23,826 nucleotides of DNA from Gammaproteobacteria bacterium (GCA_029243665.1 JAQWRO010000007.1:1-23826), one strand, 5' to 3'; positions 15,934-23,826 are shown, counted from the first letter of the stretch. Numbers and translations are program-made. The notes: a model not told the origin generated them from the sequence alone.

Positions 15934-15963
15934 TAAAAAAAGGGCTCTTTTTCAAGAACCCTT
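15934..15963 (-). terminator. Rho-independent terminator of the GT51 transglycosylase gene
   Basis: Read on the minus strand, AAGGG-t-TCTT, loop GAAA, AAGA-g-CCCTT forms a ten-position stem with one mismatch, followed at once by a run of T (the A tract at 15934-15939 on the plus strand). It lies about 90 bases after the GT51 stop. No T tract follows on the plus strand, so it acts in one direction. Confidence 0.78.
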
Positions 15964-15992
15964 ATAAATTGTTATTATCTAATATGAGCATG

Positions 15993-16023
15993 TTGTTGTT
16001 ATGTAAGTATCATATAACAACAA
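15993..16023. repeat. 10-bp inverted repeat in the rnt/GT51 gap
   Basis: TTGTTGTTAT (15993-16002) and ATAACAACAA (16014-16023) form a perfect 10-bp inverted repeat with an 11-base loop. There is no T tract and the stem is AT-rich, so it is a poor terminator. It could be an operator, an RNA 3'-end structure or part of the rnt promoter region. Confidence 0.5.
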
Positions 16024-16026
16024 ATA

Positions 16027-16043
16027 TTAAGGAAACCTTAAGG
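16027..16043. repeat. Small inverted repeat just after the GT51 stop
   Basis: TTAAGG-AAA-CCTTAA (16027-16041) is a perfect 6-bp inverted repeat overlapping the 8-bp palindrome CCTTAAGG (16036-16043). It lies ten bases downstream (minus strand) of the GT51 stop. Significance is uncertain. Confidence 0.4.
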
Positions 16044-16053
16044 AAAAAATATT

Positions 16054-16755
16054 TTATTTTTTATCAATGAGCAGTGGACTTGCAAATGCTTTACAGTATT
16101 CAGGTGGCGATATGTGGTTAAGTGTTAAAAGACTGACTAAGATAGTGTTTCTTTTGTAAAGGATCTTCTGTGGTTTAAGGATAGGAGTGGTATAACCTGG
16201 TGCAGGGGGGATGCTTGCCAGTGTGGCGCCCTCAGCTGCGCTTAAATTTAAGACATCTTTTCCAAAGTAAAAGCTAGATGCTTCTTTTATTCCATAGTTA
16301 TTGTGACCAAAATATATAATATTAAGATACATAGATAATATTTGATCTTTAGTAAAAGCTTGTTCAATTTTATAAGCAAGTAAAATTTCATTAAATTTTC
16401 GTGTAAATGTTTTTCGCTTATGTAAATAAACATTTCTGGCAAGCTGCATGGTTATAGTGCTTCCACCATATTTTTTCTCTCCTGTAGCCAACAGCACTTT
16501 GGCAGCCCTAATTAAAGCTAGATAGTCAACGCCTTGATGAATATGAAAAAAGTTGTCTTCAGCGACAATAAATGCTTTTTTGACATGGGTTGGTATTTTC
16601 TCAGCGGGAATAAAGCGTTCGCTGTTGTTGATTTCATAAAGAAAGTCTTTTAATTTAGTTGTATCAGGAATAAATAAGTAGAAGTAAATAGTTAAGCCGC
16701 AAAAACACAATGTAATGAAAATGAGTAAACGAGTGATAAACGTATTGAGTGACAT
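16054..16755 (-). CDS. GT51 peptidoglycan transglycosylase without a transpeptidase domain (PBP1a-like N-terminus)
   Basis: This membrane-anchored peptidoglycan glycosyltransferase polymerises lipid II into glycan strands. It has one N-terminal transmembrane segment (about 8-29), then a GT51 domain with the catalytic Glu66 in AEDNFF, the GGSTITMQLARN motif (98-108), the second glutamate Glu123 in RKFNEILLAYKIE, and YLNIIYFGHNNYGI (143-156). The sequence style (IPAEKIPTHVKKAFIVAEDNFF; KDQILSMYLN) is that of class A PBP1a rather than E. coli MtgA. However, the protein stops at residue 233 after the GT51 domain and has no room for a penicillin-binding domain before rnt. It is either a true monofunctional enzyme or a PBP1a that has lost its C-terminus. 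The start has AAGG four bases upstream. It is divergent from priA across 27 bases. Confidence 0.88.
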   Translation of the reverse strand: MSLNTFITRLLIFITLCFCGLTIYFYLFIPDTTKLKDFLYEINNSERFIPAEKIPTHVKKAFIVAEDNFFHIHQGVDYLALIRAAKVLLATGEKKYGGSTITMQLARNVYLHKRKTFTRKFNEILLAYKIEQAFTKDQILSMYLNIIYFGHNNYGIKEASSFYFGKDVLNLSAAEGATLASIPPAPGYTTPILKPQKILYKRNTILVSLLTLNHISPPEYCKAFASPLLIDKK

Positions 16756-16782
16756 GCCTTACTTGTTTTAATATAAAAAGTA

Positions 16783-18894
16783 ATGTTAAGCAATAAAAAA
16801 CATATAAATATTGTCAAGGTGCTTGTTTTTAGAACGGGTGGCCGTGCATTTGATTACCTTTCGGAGCATGAGCTAAACGTAGGGGCGATTGTTAAAATCC
16901 CTTTTGGTCGGCGTAGTACTTATGGACTTGTGATTGAAACATCAACGACAACTACACTAGAAACGTCAAAGTTGAAAAAAGTCGCAGATGCATTGCCAGA
17001 GCCATTTTGCTTAACTAAAGCGCAAATAGAACTCTCTTTTTGGATGGCACAATACTATCATGACAACGTCTATGTTTATCAATCGATGATGCTGCCAAAG
17101 TCAATTAAGCAAGGTAAAATTAAGCCCTATATGCCTCAAGATCAATATGTTGTTAACTTAAATATAACTAAGAAATTGTCTCCAAAACAATCTGCTTGTG
17201 CGTTTTGGTTACAAGGTGAAGACTGTCAACGCATTACACATGAAGCATTGGTTGCTGAAGGGTTTGGTGAGGCAACCATTAAAAGCCTTGTAAGATTGAG
17301 TGTTCTTGAAATTGCTAGTGATCTTAAGCCACTTGAGTTTGAACTATCAGTGGCTCAGAAAAAAGCTTATGAAACCATTTTATCTAATCAGCATTGTTCA
17401 GCTTTACATGGTGTGACGGCAAGTGGTAAGACCTATGTTTATTTGGCTTTAATACAAACAATCTTGTCTCAAAAAGGACAGGTTTTAGTATTGGTGCCTG
17501 AAATAGGTTTGACACCACAAACAACGGCTAAGTTAAGGCAGCACTTAAATGCAAGCTCCGTATATTGGCACTCACAACTATCAGATGGTCAAAAATCCAG
17601 CGTGTGGGGTGCAGTTTATCATGCAGATATAGAAGTTGTGATTGGCACAAGGTCAGCTTTGTTTTTGCCCTTTAAGAATTTGCAGTTAATCATTGTTGAT
17701 GAAGAACATGATATGTCTTTTTATCAGCAAAATAGACCTTGTTTTTCAGTGAGAGACCTGGCCGTTTTGATGTCGAAGAAGCTAAACATACGTACTGTTT
17801 TGGGGACGGCCACCCCATCCTTAGAAACTTTCAATAACGTCATGCAAGATCGGTATCAGTATGTTGATTTGCCTGCTACATTCAAAGGTAGTCAAGTGAA
17901 CTGGCACATCGTTGATGCACGCAAACAAAAGCTGCAAAAAAACATTGCGCCACAAATCATCAGCCAAGTTAAGTTGAGTTTGGAAAAAGGAAACCAAGTT
18001 CTTTTTTTCTTGAATCGACGAGGCTATGCGCCACTAACACTTTGTCATTGTTGTGGCTGGATTTATCTGTGTAGTCAGTGTGATGTGAAGTTAACTTATT
18101 CTAAAGCAAAAGGGAGCTATAGCTGTCACCTATGTCAAAAATCATATGGCCCTGTTGAAACTTGTCAAAGCTGTGGGTCAGAAGCATTATTTAAAGTTGG
18201 TCAAGGCACAGAAAAACTTGAAGATAGTTTAAAAGATGCATTCCCGTCAGCCAAAATACTTAGGGTAGATGCAGATACAACCTCTACGATGGGTCAATGG
18301 GCGAAGGTTCGCCAAAGCATTTTATCAGGTCAAGCCAATATCATTATTGGGACACAAATGCTTGCTAAAGGTCATGATTTTCCAAATTTAACAGATGTTG
18401 TGGTTTTGGATGCGGACTATGCTTTGCACGCAACAGACTTTAGATCGATTGAGCGCTGGGGACAACGATTAAAGCAAGTTGCTGGTAGATGTGGGCGAGG
18501 AAGCCAGCAGGGACATGTATGGGTACAAACGCACTTGCCAAATCACCCTGCTTTTGAAAAATTACAGAAGAATAGTTATGATGAGTTTGCTTCTTACTTG
18601 TTAACTATGCGTAATGAGGCTCAGTGGCCACCAAATCATTTTCTAGCTAAAATAAAAATGGTTGCTGACACATTTTTCAAATTAGAAAGGGAACTTGAAA
18701 AAATTATGTGTTCAAATATTGAAAACATCGAGCTTATAGGGCCAATTTTTCCTGGTGTTCAAAAGCGTCAAAATCAATTTCATGGTTATGTTTTGTTAAA
18801 AGCCATTAAGCGTTCAGATTTAGCCAATGCTTGTCGATACATGGCAAATAGAAATTACAGAGTAGAAGTTGACCCTCAGGATTTAGAAGCATGA
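16783..18894 (+). CDS. priA: Primosomal protein N' (replication restart helicase PriA)
   Basis: PriA is a 3'-5' superfamily 2 helicase that recognises stalled forks and reloads the replicative helicase. It has 703 residues (E. coli 732). The N-terminal DNA-binding domain covers about 1-110. The helicase core has Walker A GVTASGKT (210-217) and the DEEH box (306-309). The zinc-binding insertion has four cysteine pairs: 421/424, 430/433, 448/451 and 461/464. The GTQMLAKGHDFPNL and AGRCGRG blocks follow. The start at 16783 has only a purine-rich AAAAAG before it and no clear Shine-Dalgarno sequence; the gap to the divergent GT51 gene is 27 bases, so their promoters must overlap. Its TGA overlaps the hda ATG by four bases. 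Confidence 0.97.
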   Translation: MLSNKKHINIVKVLVFRTGGRAFDYLSEHELNVGAIVKIPFGRRSTYGLVIETSTTTTLETSKLKKVADALPEPFCLTKAQIELSFWMAQYYHDNVYVYQSMMLPKSIKQGKIKPYMPQDQYVVNLNITKKLSPKQSACAFWLQGEDCQRITHEALVAEGFGEATIKSLVRLSVLEIASDLKPLEFELSVAQKKAYETILSNQHCSALHGVTASGKTYVYLALIQTILSQKGQVLVLVPEIGLTPQTTAKLRQHLNASSVYWHSQLSDGQKSSVWGAVYHADIEVVIGTRSALFLPFKNLQLIIVDEEHDMSFYQQNRPCFSVRDLAVLMSKKLNIRTVLGTATPSLETFNNVMQDRYQYVDLPATFKGSQVNWHIVDARKQKLQKNIAPQIISQVKLSLEKGNQVLFFLNRRGYAPLTLCHCCGWIYLCSQCDVKLTYSKAKGSYSCHLCQKSYGPVETCQSCGSEALFKVGQGTEKLEDSLKDAFPSAKILRVDADTTSTMGQWAKVRQSILSGQANIIIGTQMLAKGHDFPNLTDVVVLDADYALHATDFRSIERWGQRLKQVAGRCGRGSQQGHVWVQTHLPNHPAFEKLQKNSYDEFASYLLTMRNEAQWPPNHFLAKIKMVADTFFKLERELEKIMCSNIENIELIGPIFPGVQKRQNQFHGYVLLKAIKRSDLANACRYMANRNYRVEVDPQDLEA

Positions 18895-19580
18895 CATTTT
18901 CTAGAGATAATCAGCAGCTTTTGCCACTCGGACATGGTTTAATGACTGAGTTTGATAATTTCATTGCTTTTGAACTACACCAGCCAATCATTCATCATTT
19001 AAAAAATATTAAAAAAGGTGAGCAAGTATACATATATGGGGAACAAAGTACAGGTTGTTCTCATTTAGCAAAAGCAACCTGTGTTTATCATCAAAATTTA
19101 CAGAGCGTTTATTTACCTTTATCTACACTTAAGTTTTTGGATCGCTCTATGATCGAGGGCATAGGACAAGTTGATTTGATTTGTATCGAAGACATTGATC
19201 AGTTAGCAGGTAATAAACCGCAACAATTAATTTTATTTGACTTAATTAATATATGCAGCAGTCATAGCGTCTCAATGCTTTTGACAGCACATATAAAGCC
19301 TGAGCGCATGGATGATTGGCTACCTGATTTAAGAACAAGGTTTCAGGCCATGTGTAATTGGCAAATGCCTTCTTTGGATGATGATGACAAAGCCAAAATC
19401 TTAATGGATTGGCTCGACAAACAAAACATGTTGTTAGATGTTGAAGTTGTTCATTATTCATTTAAGCATATCAATAGAGACCTAAGTGTGATCAAGTCTT
19501 TGCTAGAGTCTTTTTTAAAGCACTGTATGAAATTGAAAAAAAAACCAAATATCAGATCTTTGAGAGAATTCTCAAGTTAA
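18891..19580 (+). CDS. hda: DnaA regulatory inactivator Hda
   Basis: Hda is an AAA+ protein which, bound to the beta clamp, stimulates ATP hydrolysis by DnaA and so prevents over-initiation (RIDA). It has 229 residues (E. coli 233). The N-terminal clamp-binding motif is QQLLPL (8-13). The Walker A region is degenerate, YGEQSTGCSHLAKA (49-62), with Cys-Ser where DnaA has Lys-Thr, as in known Hda proteins. The Walker B-like ICIEDIDQLAG is at 98-107, and the box VII arginine is Arg150 in DLRTRF. There is no DnaA domain IV, which excludes DnaA. It is translationally coupled to priA through an ATGA overlap, giving a replication-control pair. Confidence 0.93.
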   Translation: MTFSRDNQQLLPLGHGLMTEFDNFIAFELHQPIIHHLKNIKKGEQVYIYGEQSTGCSHLAKATCVYHQNLQSVYLPLSTLKFLDRSMIEGIGQVDLICIEDIDQLAGNKPQQLILFDLINICSSHSVSMLLTAHIKPERMDDWLPDLRTRFQAMCNWQMPSLDDDDKAKILMDWLDKQNMLLDVEVVHYSFKHINRDLSVIKSLLESFLKHCMKLKKKPNIRSLREFSS

Positions 19581-19592
19581 TTTTTACATTAG

Positions 19593-19601
19593 TGCTATAA
19601 T
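19593..19601 (+). promoter_or_regulatory. Extended -10 promoter of the giant gene
   Basis: TGCTATAAT (19593-19601) is a perfect extended -10 in the 76-base gap after hda. No good -35 stands at 17 bases, as is usual for extended -10 promoters. Predicted start is near 19608, giving a 49-base leader. TGGA (19645-19648) is a weak Shine-Dalgarno sequence eight bases before the ATG at 19657. Confidence 0.6.
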
Positions 19602-19656
19602 GAATATCTATGGAATGAAAGCTTATTAAATTAAGCCTGATAAATGGATTTATGTT

Positions 19657-22600
19657 ATGCCTGATAGAGCTCAAATCAATCGTTATATTATTAACCATGG
19701 CGTTAAAGACCAACTGTTAGCAATGTTTGACCAAACGCTTAAAAGCAATCGTTTTTTTTCAAAAACATATGATCAAGCTGATCCATGGTATGTAAAATCT
19801 TTAATTGATCTAACTTACCTTATTAGACATATGGTTTCTGATGCTGTGAAAGAACATATGACTTTATTGTCACCGCTAGAGACTAAGAGAGTTGTTGATC
19901 AAGAAATCGTTAAGCTATATTGGCATTTTTTTTCAGCTCAACAAACAGCATATGATAATATCAATGAAAGATATAAAGGCATTGAGCGATTAAAAACAAT
20001 TTCTTTCATTATTAACAAAGCAAATTTTTGTATAAAAAATCCTAATAATATTAATGCCAATTTAAAATTAGTAGGGTTTGATGATTGGGGTGATTCGTTT
20101 CTAACCTTAAATTCAAGCACAGAATCATTGGTTTTGTTACAAGAGGAACTAGATCACTTGTTAACGTTCAAAGCATCGCTTAGTGACGCCCTAAAAGAAA
20201 CAAAAGCATTTAGAGCAGAACAAAAAATAATAGAGGATAAAGGCGATTTATCAAAGACCTTTGCACAAAAACTATCAAAAGGTTTGAAGGTTAAGTCATT
20301 GCTTGATGAACTAGATGAAAAAATAGATGCTTTAGAAAAATCTATTGAAGATCATCGGTCAGTTGCAACAAATAAAATAAGTAGTGAACTGAAAGACATG
20401 AGTCATACTCGACTTGATAAAGGTGAAGATGACCATTTAATTAGTGATTCAGATGAAGAGTATGAATATGGCTACGATCATTATGATGTGAAAGATATAG
20501 ATGCTACAAAGGTTGATCCTCGTTTGAAAATGTTACTCGATATAAGTGCTTATGGTGTTTATAGAAGTGATTCTTCCAACATAGAGCATCAGTTGCTTAC
20601 GTTGCTTGAAGGGGCTTTTGGGTTTAAGTTAATTGATTTGCATGTTGAAAATTTCAACGAGTTAAACCCATTATTAATAGATGCTTTAGAAACCTCTAAT
20701 CTATCAAAGATAGAAATGTATTTAGCTAATGTATACCCTAAAAAACTATCGCTTCAAAATTATACAAACTTACATCCAGAATTAGTTAAATCGATGCTAT
20801 GGCCAAGTGTTATAAAAAAAGATTCCTCTCAAGTTTCTTTGTTTGATGAAGTGTTATCATTTTTTAATGAGGGCAGTAAGTTTAAAAGAAGTCGAGAAGC
20901 ATCAGACTTTGTTTTGTCTAAGCTTATCAAAAGAAAAGAAATGACACACTTTTATCATTTTTATGCGCAAAAAATGTGTAGTTTTACACCAGAGCTTAGT
21001 GGGTTTCCCGAGCAGAGCTATAAGTCAATAAGGCTTGAAAAAGTAGATAAAAGGTTTAAAGCGTGTACTGCAGATTTGGTTTTTAAATTTGCCTCTTTAG
21101 CCGAAGTATTGAAGTGTGATCAACTTAGTAAAGAAGAAATTGAAGACCTTGGTGTTCAAGTTGAAAAAACAATTATCTTTTTAAATAGAACAGGCCAAGT
21201 AAACCCATACGATAATAGTATAGGCCAAGTAAACCCATACGATTTTATTGCTAAGTGGTCATTAAAACGCTTCCATAGACTAAACAATAAAACAACAGAT
21301 TTTGTAAAAGATAAAAAACAATTAGATATGTTTTTAGCGTTATATGCTTCTGATTTTGAATGTGTTGATAGTCAGTTCATGAATTTTTTCCAAGCGGATG
21401 AAGTGTCTGAGGCGAAACACAGTAAAACTAGGCAAAAGCTTGACTTGATTGGTGGGTTTGATAATCTTGCAAACAAATCTCAAATGATGGAAATAGTTAA
21501 TTTATTTGGCATGCAAAACAAACATGAGCCGAGCTCTCGGCTCAATTATTTTCTTGATCAAATTTATATTGATCAAAAGTGTGAAGAGACGAGTAATGAG
21601 CTAAAGATAAAAAATGTTAAAAATATTATGGAGCAGTGTTATAAAACTTCACAAAGCTTAACAGACAATTCAAAAATGTTTTTATCAAGATATGCATTAC
21701 TAGCATATAAGTTTTCACATAAGAGCAAATACACTTCTCACCAGGATGCATTAGTTACTCAGTTTATTAAATTAAACGAAAGAATATTTAATAAGCCTAT
21801 TTATCAGTTTTCAGATAAGTTAATAAGCAACCTAAGTGGTTTTATTAAAAACAACAATATCAATTATAAAGGCTGGCAAGCATTGTTGAGAGGGTCGCAA
21901 ATTTCTAATGATGGTGGTCGTTATATTGATATCTTTACATTGTTTGAAATACAATCTCAGGAAAGCGAAACACTTGCAGCAGCGATTGGTAATACTTTAA
22001 ATTGGATAGAAAGTAGTTGTCATCAGAAAGGGGGCCTTGCTCAGTTAACATATGTTGAAAAAAATATTAAAAACTATTCAGACAGGTATGGTTTGTTAAT
22101 TGAAGAAGCAAAGCAGATTGAGCAGGTTAGCTTCAAGAGCCCAAAGCCCGCTAGGATATTTCCCTTGTCAAGAGCCATTGTTGCAGAAAATCACTCATCT
22201 GATTTTAAAAGATCTAATGAATTAGGGCAAGATGTCATCAATCTTTTGGGTAAGCTGGCTAAGGAGATGGATCTCTCTTTAAGTTTGAATCTAGTTAAGT
22301 TGTTAGAGAGTAAGTCATATGACGCTATTCTTGATCGTGGACTTTTGCCATCAGTCAAAAAAATGTTTCATGATCATGCAAAAAGCAGTGTTTCAGATGC
22401 TGTTAAAAACATGTCAGAGAGTGAACGATTGCTAAAAGAAGTTGGGTATGAATCTGATTTTTCAGATGAGTCCATTGAAGACCTGCCATCATATCACGTG
22501 TTTTTTAATGCAATGCTTCCTCATTTTAAAGAGAAACATTTATTAGACTTGTTATCTGCTGATGAAACAAAAAAATTCTCGCCAAAAACCTTAAGAGATG

Positions 22601-23826
22601 CGTTGGTTTTAAAAGAAAAATCTTTAATGAAGTCAATTGAAAAGCAACAAAAGATAGTGAATGATGCTAAGTCAAAAAATAGAGTAGCATCCGATTTGGA
22701 AAACGAATTAAGGCTCATCTTTCTTGCCTTTGATGCGGTAAGTAATGAGCGTAGTGTTGAAAATATCAATTTAGCTGAGGCTATATCAATTTCAGGCGTT
22801 ACTCCCGATGTAGATAGGGCGATGATGATTCGGTTAATGCCGTCACTTAAAGAGGTTGATCTTATCAATGAGTCTAGTTTATCAAGTGTTATTTCAATCT
22901 TAAAATTAGCCGAAAAAATTAAATCAGTTGGGCTGAATGAAAAAGATGAAATATTATCTCAACTAGGAAAGGAAGGTTATGATAAAGGTGCTGTTTTACA
23001 GCAAAGATTATTTGATCAATTTTCTCAAATGAAAAAAAATTATCACGGCATTGATAAGTATAATGGTAATGTAAGCGAAGTGGATTTACGCGATGAGTTT
23101 TTTGTGTTCATTGATGCAGTTAAAGTTCTGAGAGAGAATTCTGTTGAAGATCAAGAAATCTTTGTAAAAACTGCAAAAGAGGGCTTGTTTAGATTGCCTC
23201 TTACAGATCTTCTTGATGCGATAGATGATGATGCAGTCATTCATTTAGTAAAAACGCTTGGACAGAGTTCTCGTGAAGCCAATGAAGTTAGGAATAGCTT
23301 GGGCAAAGAGAAGTTAGCATCTTTATATAATGCATTATATGCAAACACAGATGGTTTTGTAGATGTTGATTTAAATAGTGAAGAAGACATTACAGTTTCA
23401 GAAAAAACTTTATTTTTCTTAAGTCAGCATTATCCTGACATCTATGATGATTTAATAAAAAAATATTTATATAAAAATGTTAGATATATGACACATCTCC
23501 TTGAAATTGTTTACCTGGATTGCTTGCTTGAAAAAGCTGATGTAAATCTAAACCAAGCCAAACAAGCACATGATCCCTCTAGGATGAGTACAGAAACAAC
23601 ATTGGTTGCTGCAACACAGAAAAAAGCAATGCTAGATTCTGTGAAAAACTTCTGCATCAATGGTTCTTCTGAAATGTTTTTTACAACTTTAAGTTATCTT
23701 TTGCCAAAAAATGATAACCGCAAGCTACTTGATCAGTTAATTTATCAATTCGCGCCTTCTTGGGGATATGAGCTTTCTATTGATAGAAATAAAGAGATCA
23801 TAGATATGTCATTAAGTACTCAATTG
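19657..23826 (+). CDS. Giant uncharacterised helix-rich protein (C-terminus off the right edge)
   Basis: The frame is open for 1390 codons to the window edge with no stop; I recognise no family. It has no signal peptide or membrane segment, so it is probably cytoplasmic or delivered by a secretion system needing no N-terminal signal. The composition is Lys/Glu/Leu/Ser/Asn-rich with long amphipathic helices. Likely coiled-coil regions are at about 205-240 (LLDELDEKIDALEKSIED) and 985-1020 (LMKSIEKQQKIVNDAKSK). An acidic, tyrosine-rich patch lies at about 257-281. GQVNPYD occurs twice, at 513-519 and 523-529. Recurrent short helical segments such as LTDLLDAIDDDAVIHLVKTL could be an alpha-solenoid, but no fixed repeat is visible. 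The ATG at 19657-19659 follows TGGA; the nearby ATG at 19652 is in another frame that closes quickly. A large effector or structural protein is possible but unproven. Confidence 0.85.
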   Translation, partial: MPDRAQINRYIINHGVKDQLLAMFDQTLKSNRFFSKTYDQADPWYVKSLIDLTYLIRHMVSDAVKEHMTLLSPLETKRVVDQEIVKLYWHFFSAQQTAYDNINERYKGIERLKTISFIINKANFCIKNPNNINANLKLVGFDDWGDSFLTLNSSTESLVLLQEELDHLLTFKASLSDALKETKAFRAEQKIIEDKGDLSKTFAQKLSKGLKVKSLLDELDEKIDALEKSIEDHRSVATNKISSELKDMSHTRLDKGEDDHLISDSDEEYEYGYDHYDVKDIDATKVDPRLKMLLDISAYGVYRSDSSNIEHQLLTLLEGAFGFKLIDLHVENFNELNPLLIDALETSNLSKIEMYLANVYPKKLSLQNYTNLHPELVKSMLWPSVIKKDSSQVSLFDEVLSFFNEGSKFKRSREASDFVLSKLIKRKEMTHFYHFYAQKMCSFTPELSGFPEQSYKSIRLEKVDKRFKACTADLVFKFASLAEVLKCDQLSKEEIEDLGVQVEKTIIFLNRTGQVNPYDNSIGQVNPYDFIAKWSLKRFHRLNNKTTDFVKDKKQLDMFLALYASDFECVDSQFMNFFQADEVSEAKHSKTRQKLDLIGGFDNLANKSQMMEIVNLFGMQNKHEPSSRLNYFLDQIYIDQKCEETSNELKIKNVKNIMEQCYKTSQSLTDNSKMFLSRYALLAYKFSHKSKYTSHQDALVTQFIKLNERIFNKPIYQFSDKLISNLSGFIKNNNINYKGWQALLRGSQISNDGGRYIDIFTLFEIQSQESETLAAAIGNTLNWIESSCHQKGGLAQLTYVEKNIKNYSDRYGLLIEEAKQIEQVSFKSPKPARIFPLSRAIVAENHSSDFKRSNELGQDVINLLGKLAKEMDLSLSLNLVKLLESKSYDAILDRGLLPSVKKMFHDHAKSSVSDAVKNMSESERLLKEVGYESDFSDESIEDLPSYHVFFNAMLPHFKEKHLLDLLSADETKKFSPKTLRDALVLKEKSLMKSIEKQQKIVNDAKSKNRVASDLENELRLIFLAFDAVSNERSVENINLAEAISISGVTPDVDRAMMIRLMPSLKEVDLINESSLSSVISILKLAEKIKSVGLNEKDEILSQLGKEGYDKGAVLQQRLFDQFSQMKKNYHGIDKYNGNVSEVDLRDEFFVFIDAVKVLRENSVEDQEIFVKTAKEGLFRLPLTDLLDAIDDDAVIHLVKTLGQSSREANEVRNSLGKEKLASLYNALYANTDGFVDVDLNSEEDITVSEKTLFFLSQHYPDIYDDLIKKYLYKNVRYMTHLLEIVYLDCLLEKADVNLNQAKQAHDPSRMSTETTLVAATQKKAMLDSVKNFCINGSSEMFFTTLSYLLPKNDNRKLLDQLIYQFAPSWGYELSIDRNKEIIDMSLSTQL
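21192..21243 (+). repeat. In-frame tandem duplication within the giant gene
   Basis: The 22-base sequence beginning AGGCCAAGTAAACCC and ending ATACGAT occurs at 21192-21213 and again at 21222-21243, identical in both copies, with a 30-base period (10 codons). It encodes GQVNPYD twice, separated by NSI. Identity at every third position indicates a recent duplication. Confidence 0.95.

Noticed and set aside
19652..19720. Alternative start ATG at 19652 for the giant gene
   Set aside because: It is in a different frame that reaches a stop after about two dozen codons.
22521..22868. Minus-strand open frame inside the giant gene
   Set aside because: It is antisense to a continuous 1390-codon frame. 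Its serine/phenylalanine-rich translation is what reading opposite Lys/Glu/Leu-rich codons gives.
1..23826. CRISPR array, tRNA/rRNA genes or insertion sequence
   Set aside because: I saw no spaced direct repeats, cloverleaf genes or transposase; the only direct repeat of note is the 30-bp-period duplication within the giant gene.

Overview
The window is compact, AT-rich bacterial chromosome, most likely from a gammaproteobacterium. The evidence is a recognisable RNase T (largely a gammaproteobacterial enzyme), an Hda-type DnaA inactivator, the ftsY / paired M16 peptidase / rsmD block, hemL next to a rubredoxin gene, and WaaA with GlmS, which imply an LPS-bearing Gram-negative envelope. Many housekeeping proteins are shorter than their E. 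coli counterparts and neighbouring genes often abut or overlap, which suggests a streamlined, perhaps host-associated lineage (inference; the genus cannot be named from sequence alone).

Layout. Bases 1-3813 are a minus-strand run: active M16 peptidase, inactive M16 partner, rsmD, then parA (cut by the left edge). From a 36-bp divergent gap, ftsY and mnmG run rightwards with a 4-bp overlap. An SCP2-domain gene on the minus strand overlaps the 3' end of mnmG tail to tail. Next comes a two-gene plus-strand unit: a membrane protein resembling the FAR-17a/AIG1 family and a secreted DUF192 protein. Bases 8092-12204 are a minus-strand unit hemL-waaA-glmS (tetrapyrrole entry, Kdo transfer to lipid A, glucosamine-6-phosphate synthesis). 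Diverging from it are rubredoxin, an alpha/beta hydrolase, a PQ-loop membrane protein and a fadD-type acyl-CoA ligase. fadD meets rnt tail to tail. A stretch rich in inverted repeats follows, including a good minus-strand terminator. Then come a stand-alone GT51 transglycosylase on the minus strand and the plus-strand pair priA-hda.

The right end, from 19657 to the edge, is one uninterrupted reading frame of at least 1390 codons. It has its own extended -10 promoter and encodes a giant, apparently soluble, helix-rich protein that I cannot assign to any family. This is the most novel object in the window. Its start, a coiled-coil region, an acidic tyrosine-rich patch and an in-frame 30-bp tandem duplication can be seen; its C-terminus cannot.

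Functional themes: chromosome maintenance and replication (parA, priA, hda), membrane targeting and translation (ftsY, mnmG, rsmD), envelope construction (glmS, waaA, GT51), lipid handling (fadD, SCP2, AIG1-like) and periplasmic or secreted proteins (M16 pair, DUF192). I saw no tRNA, rRNA, CRISPR array or insertion sequence. No gene-free stretch exceeds about 150 bases.
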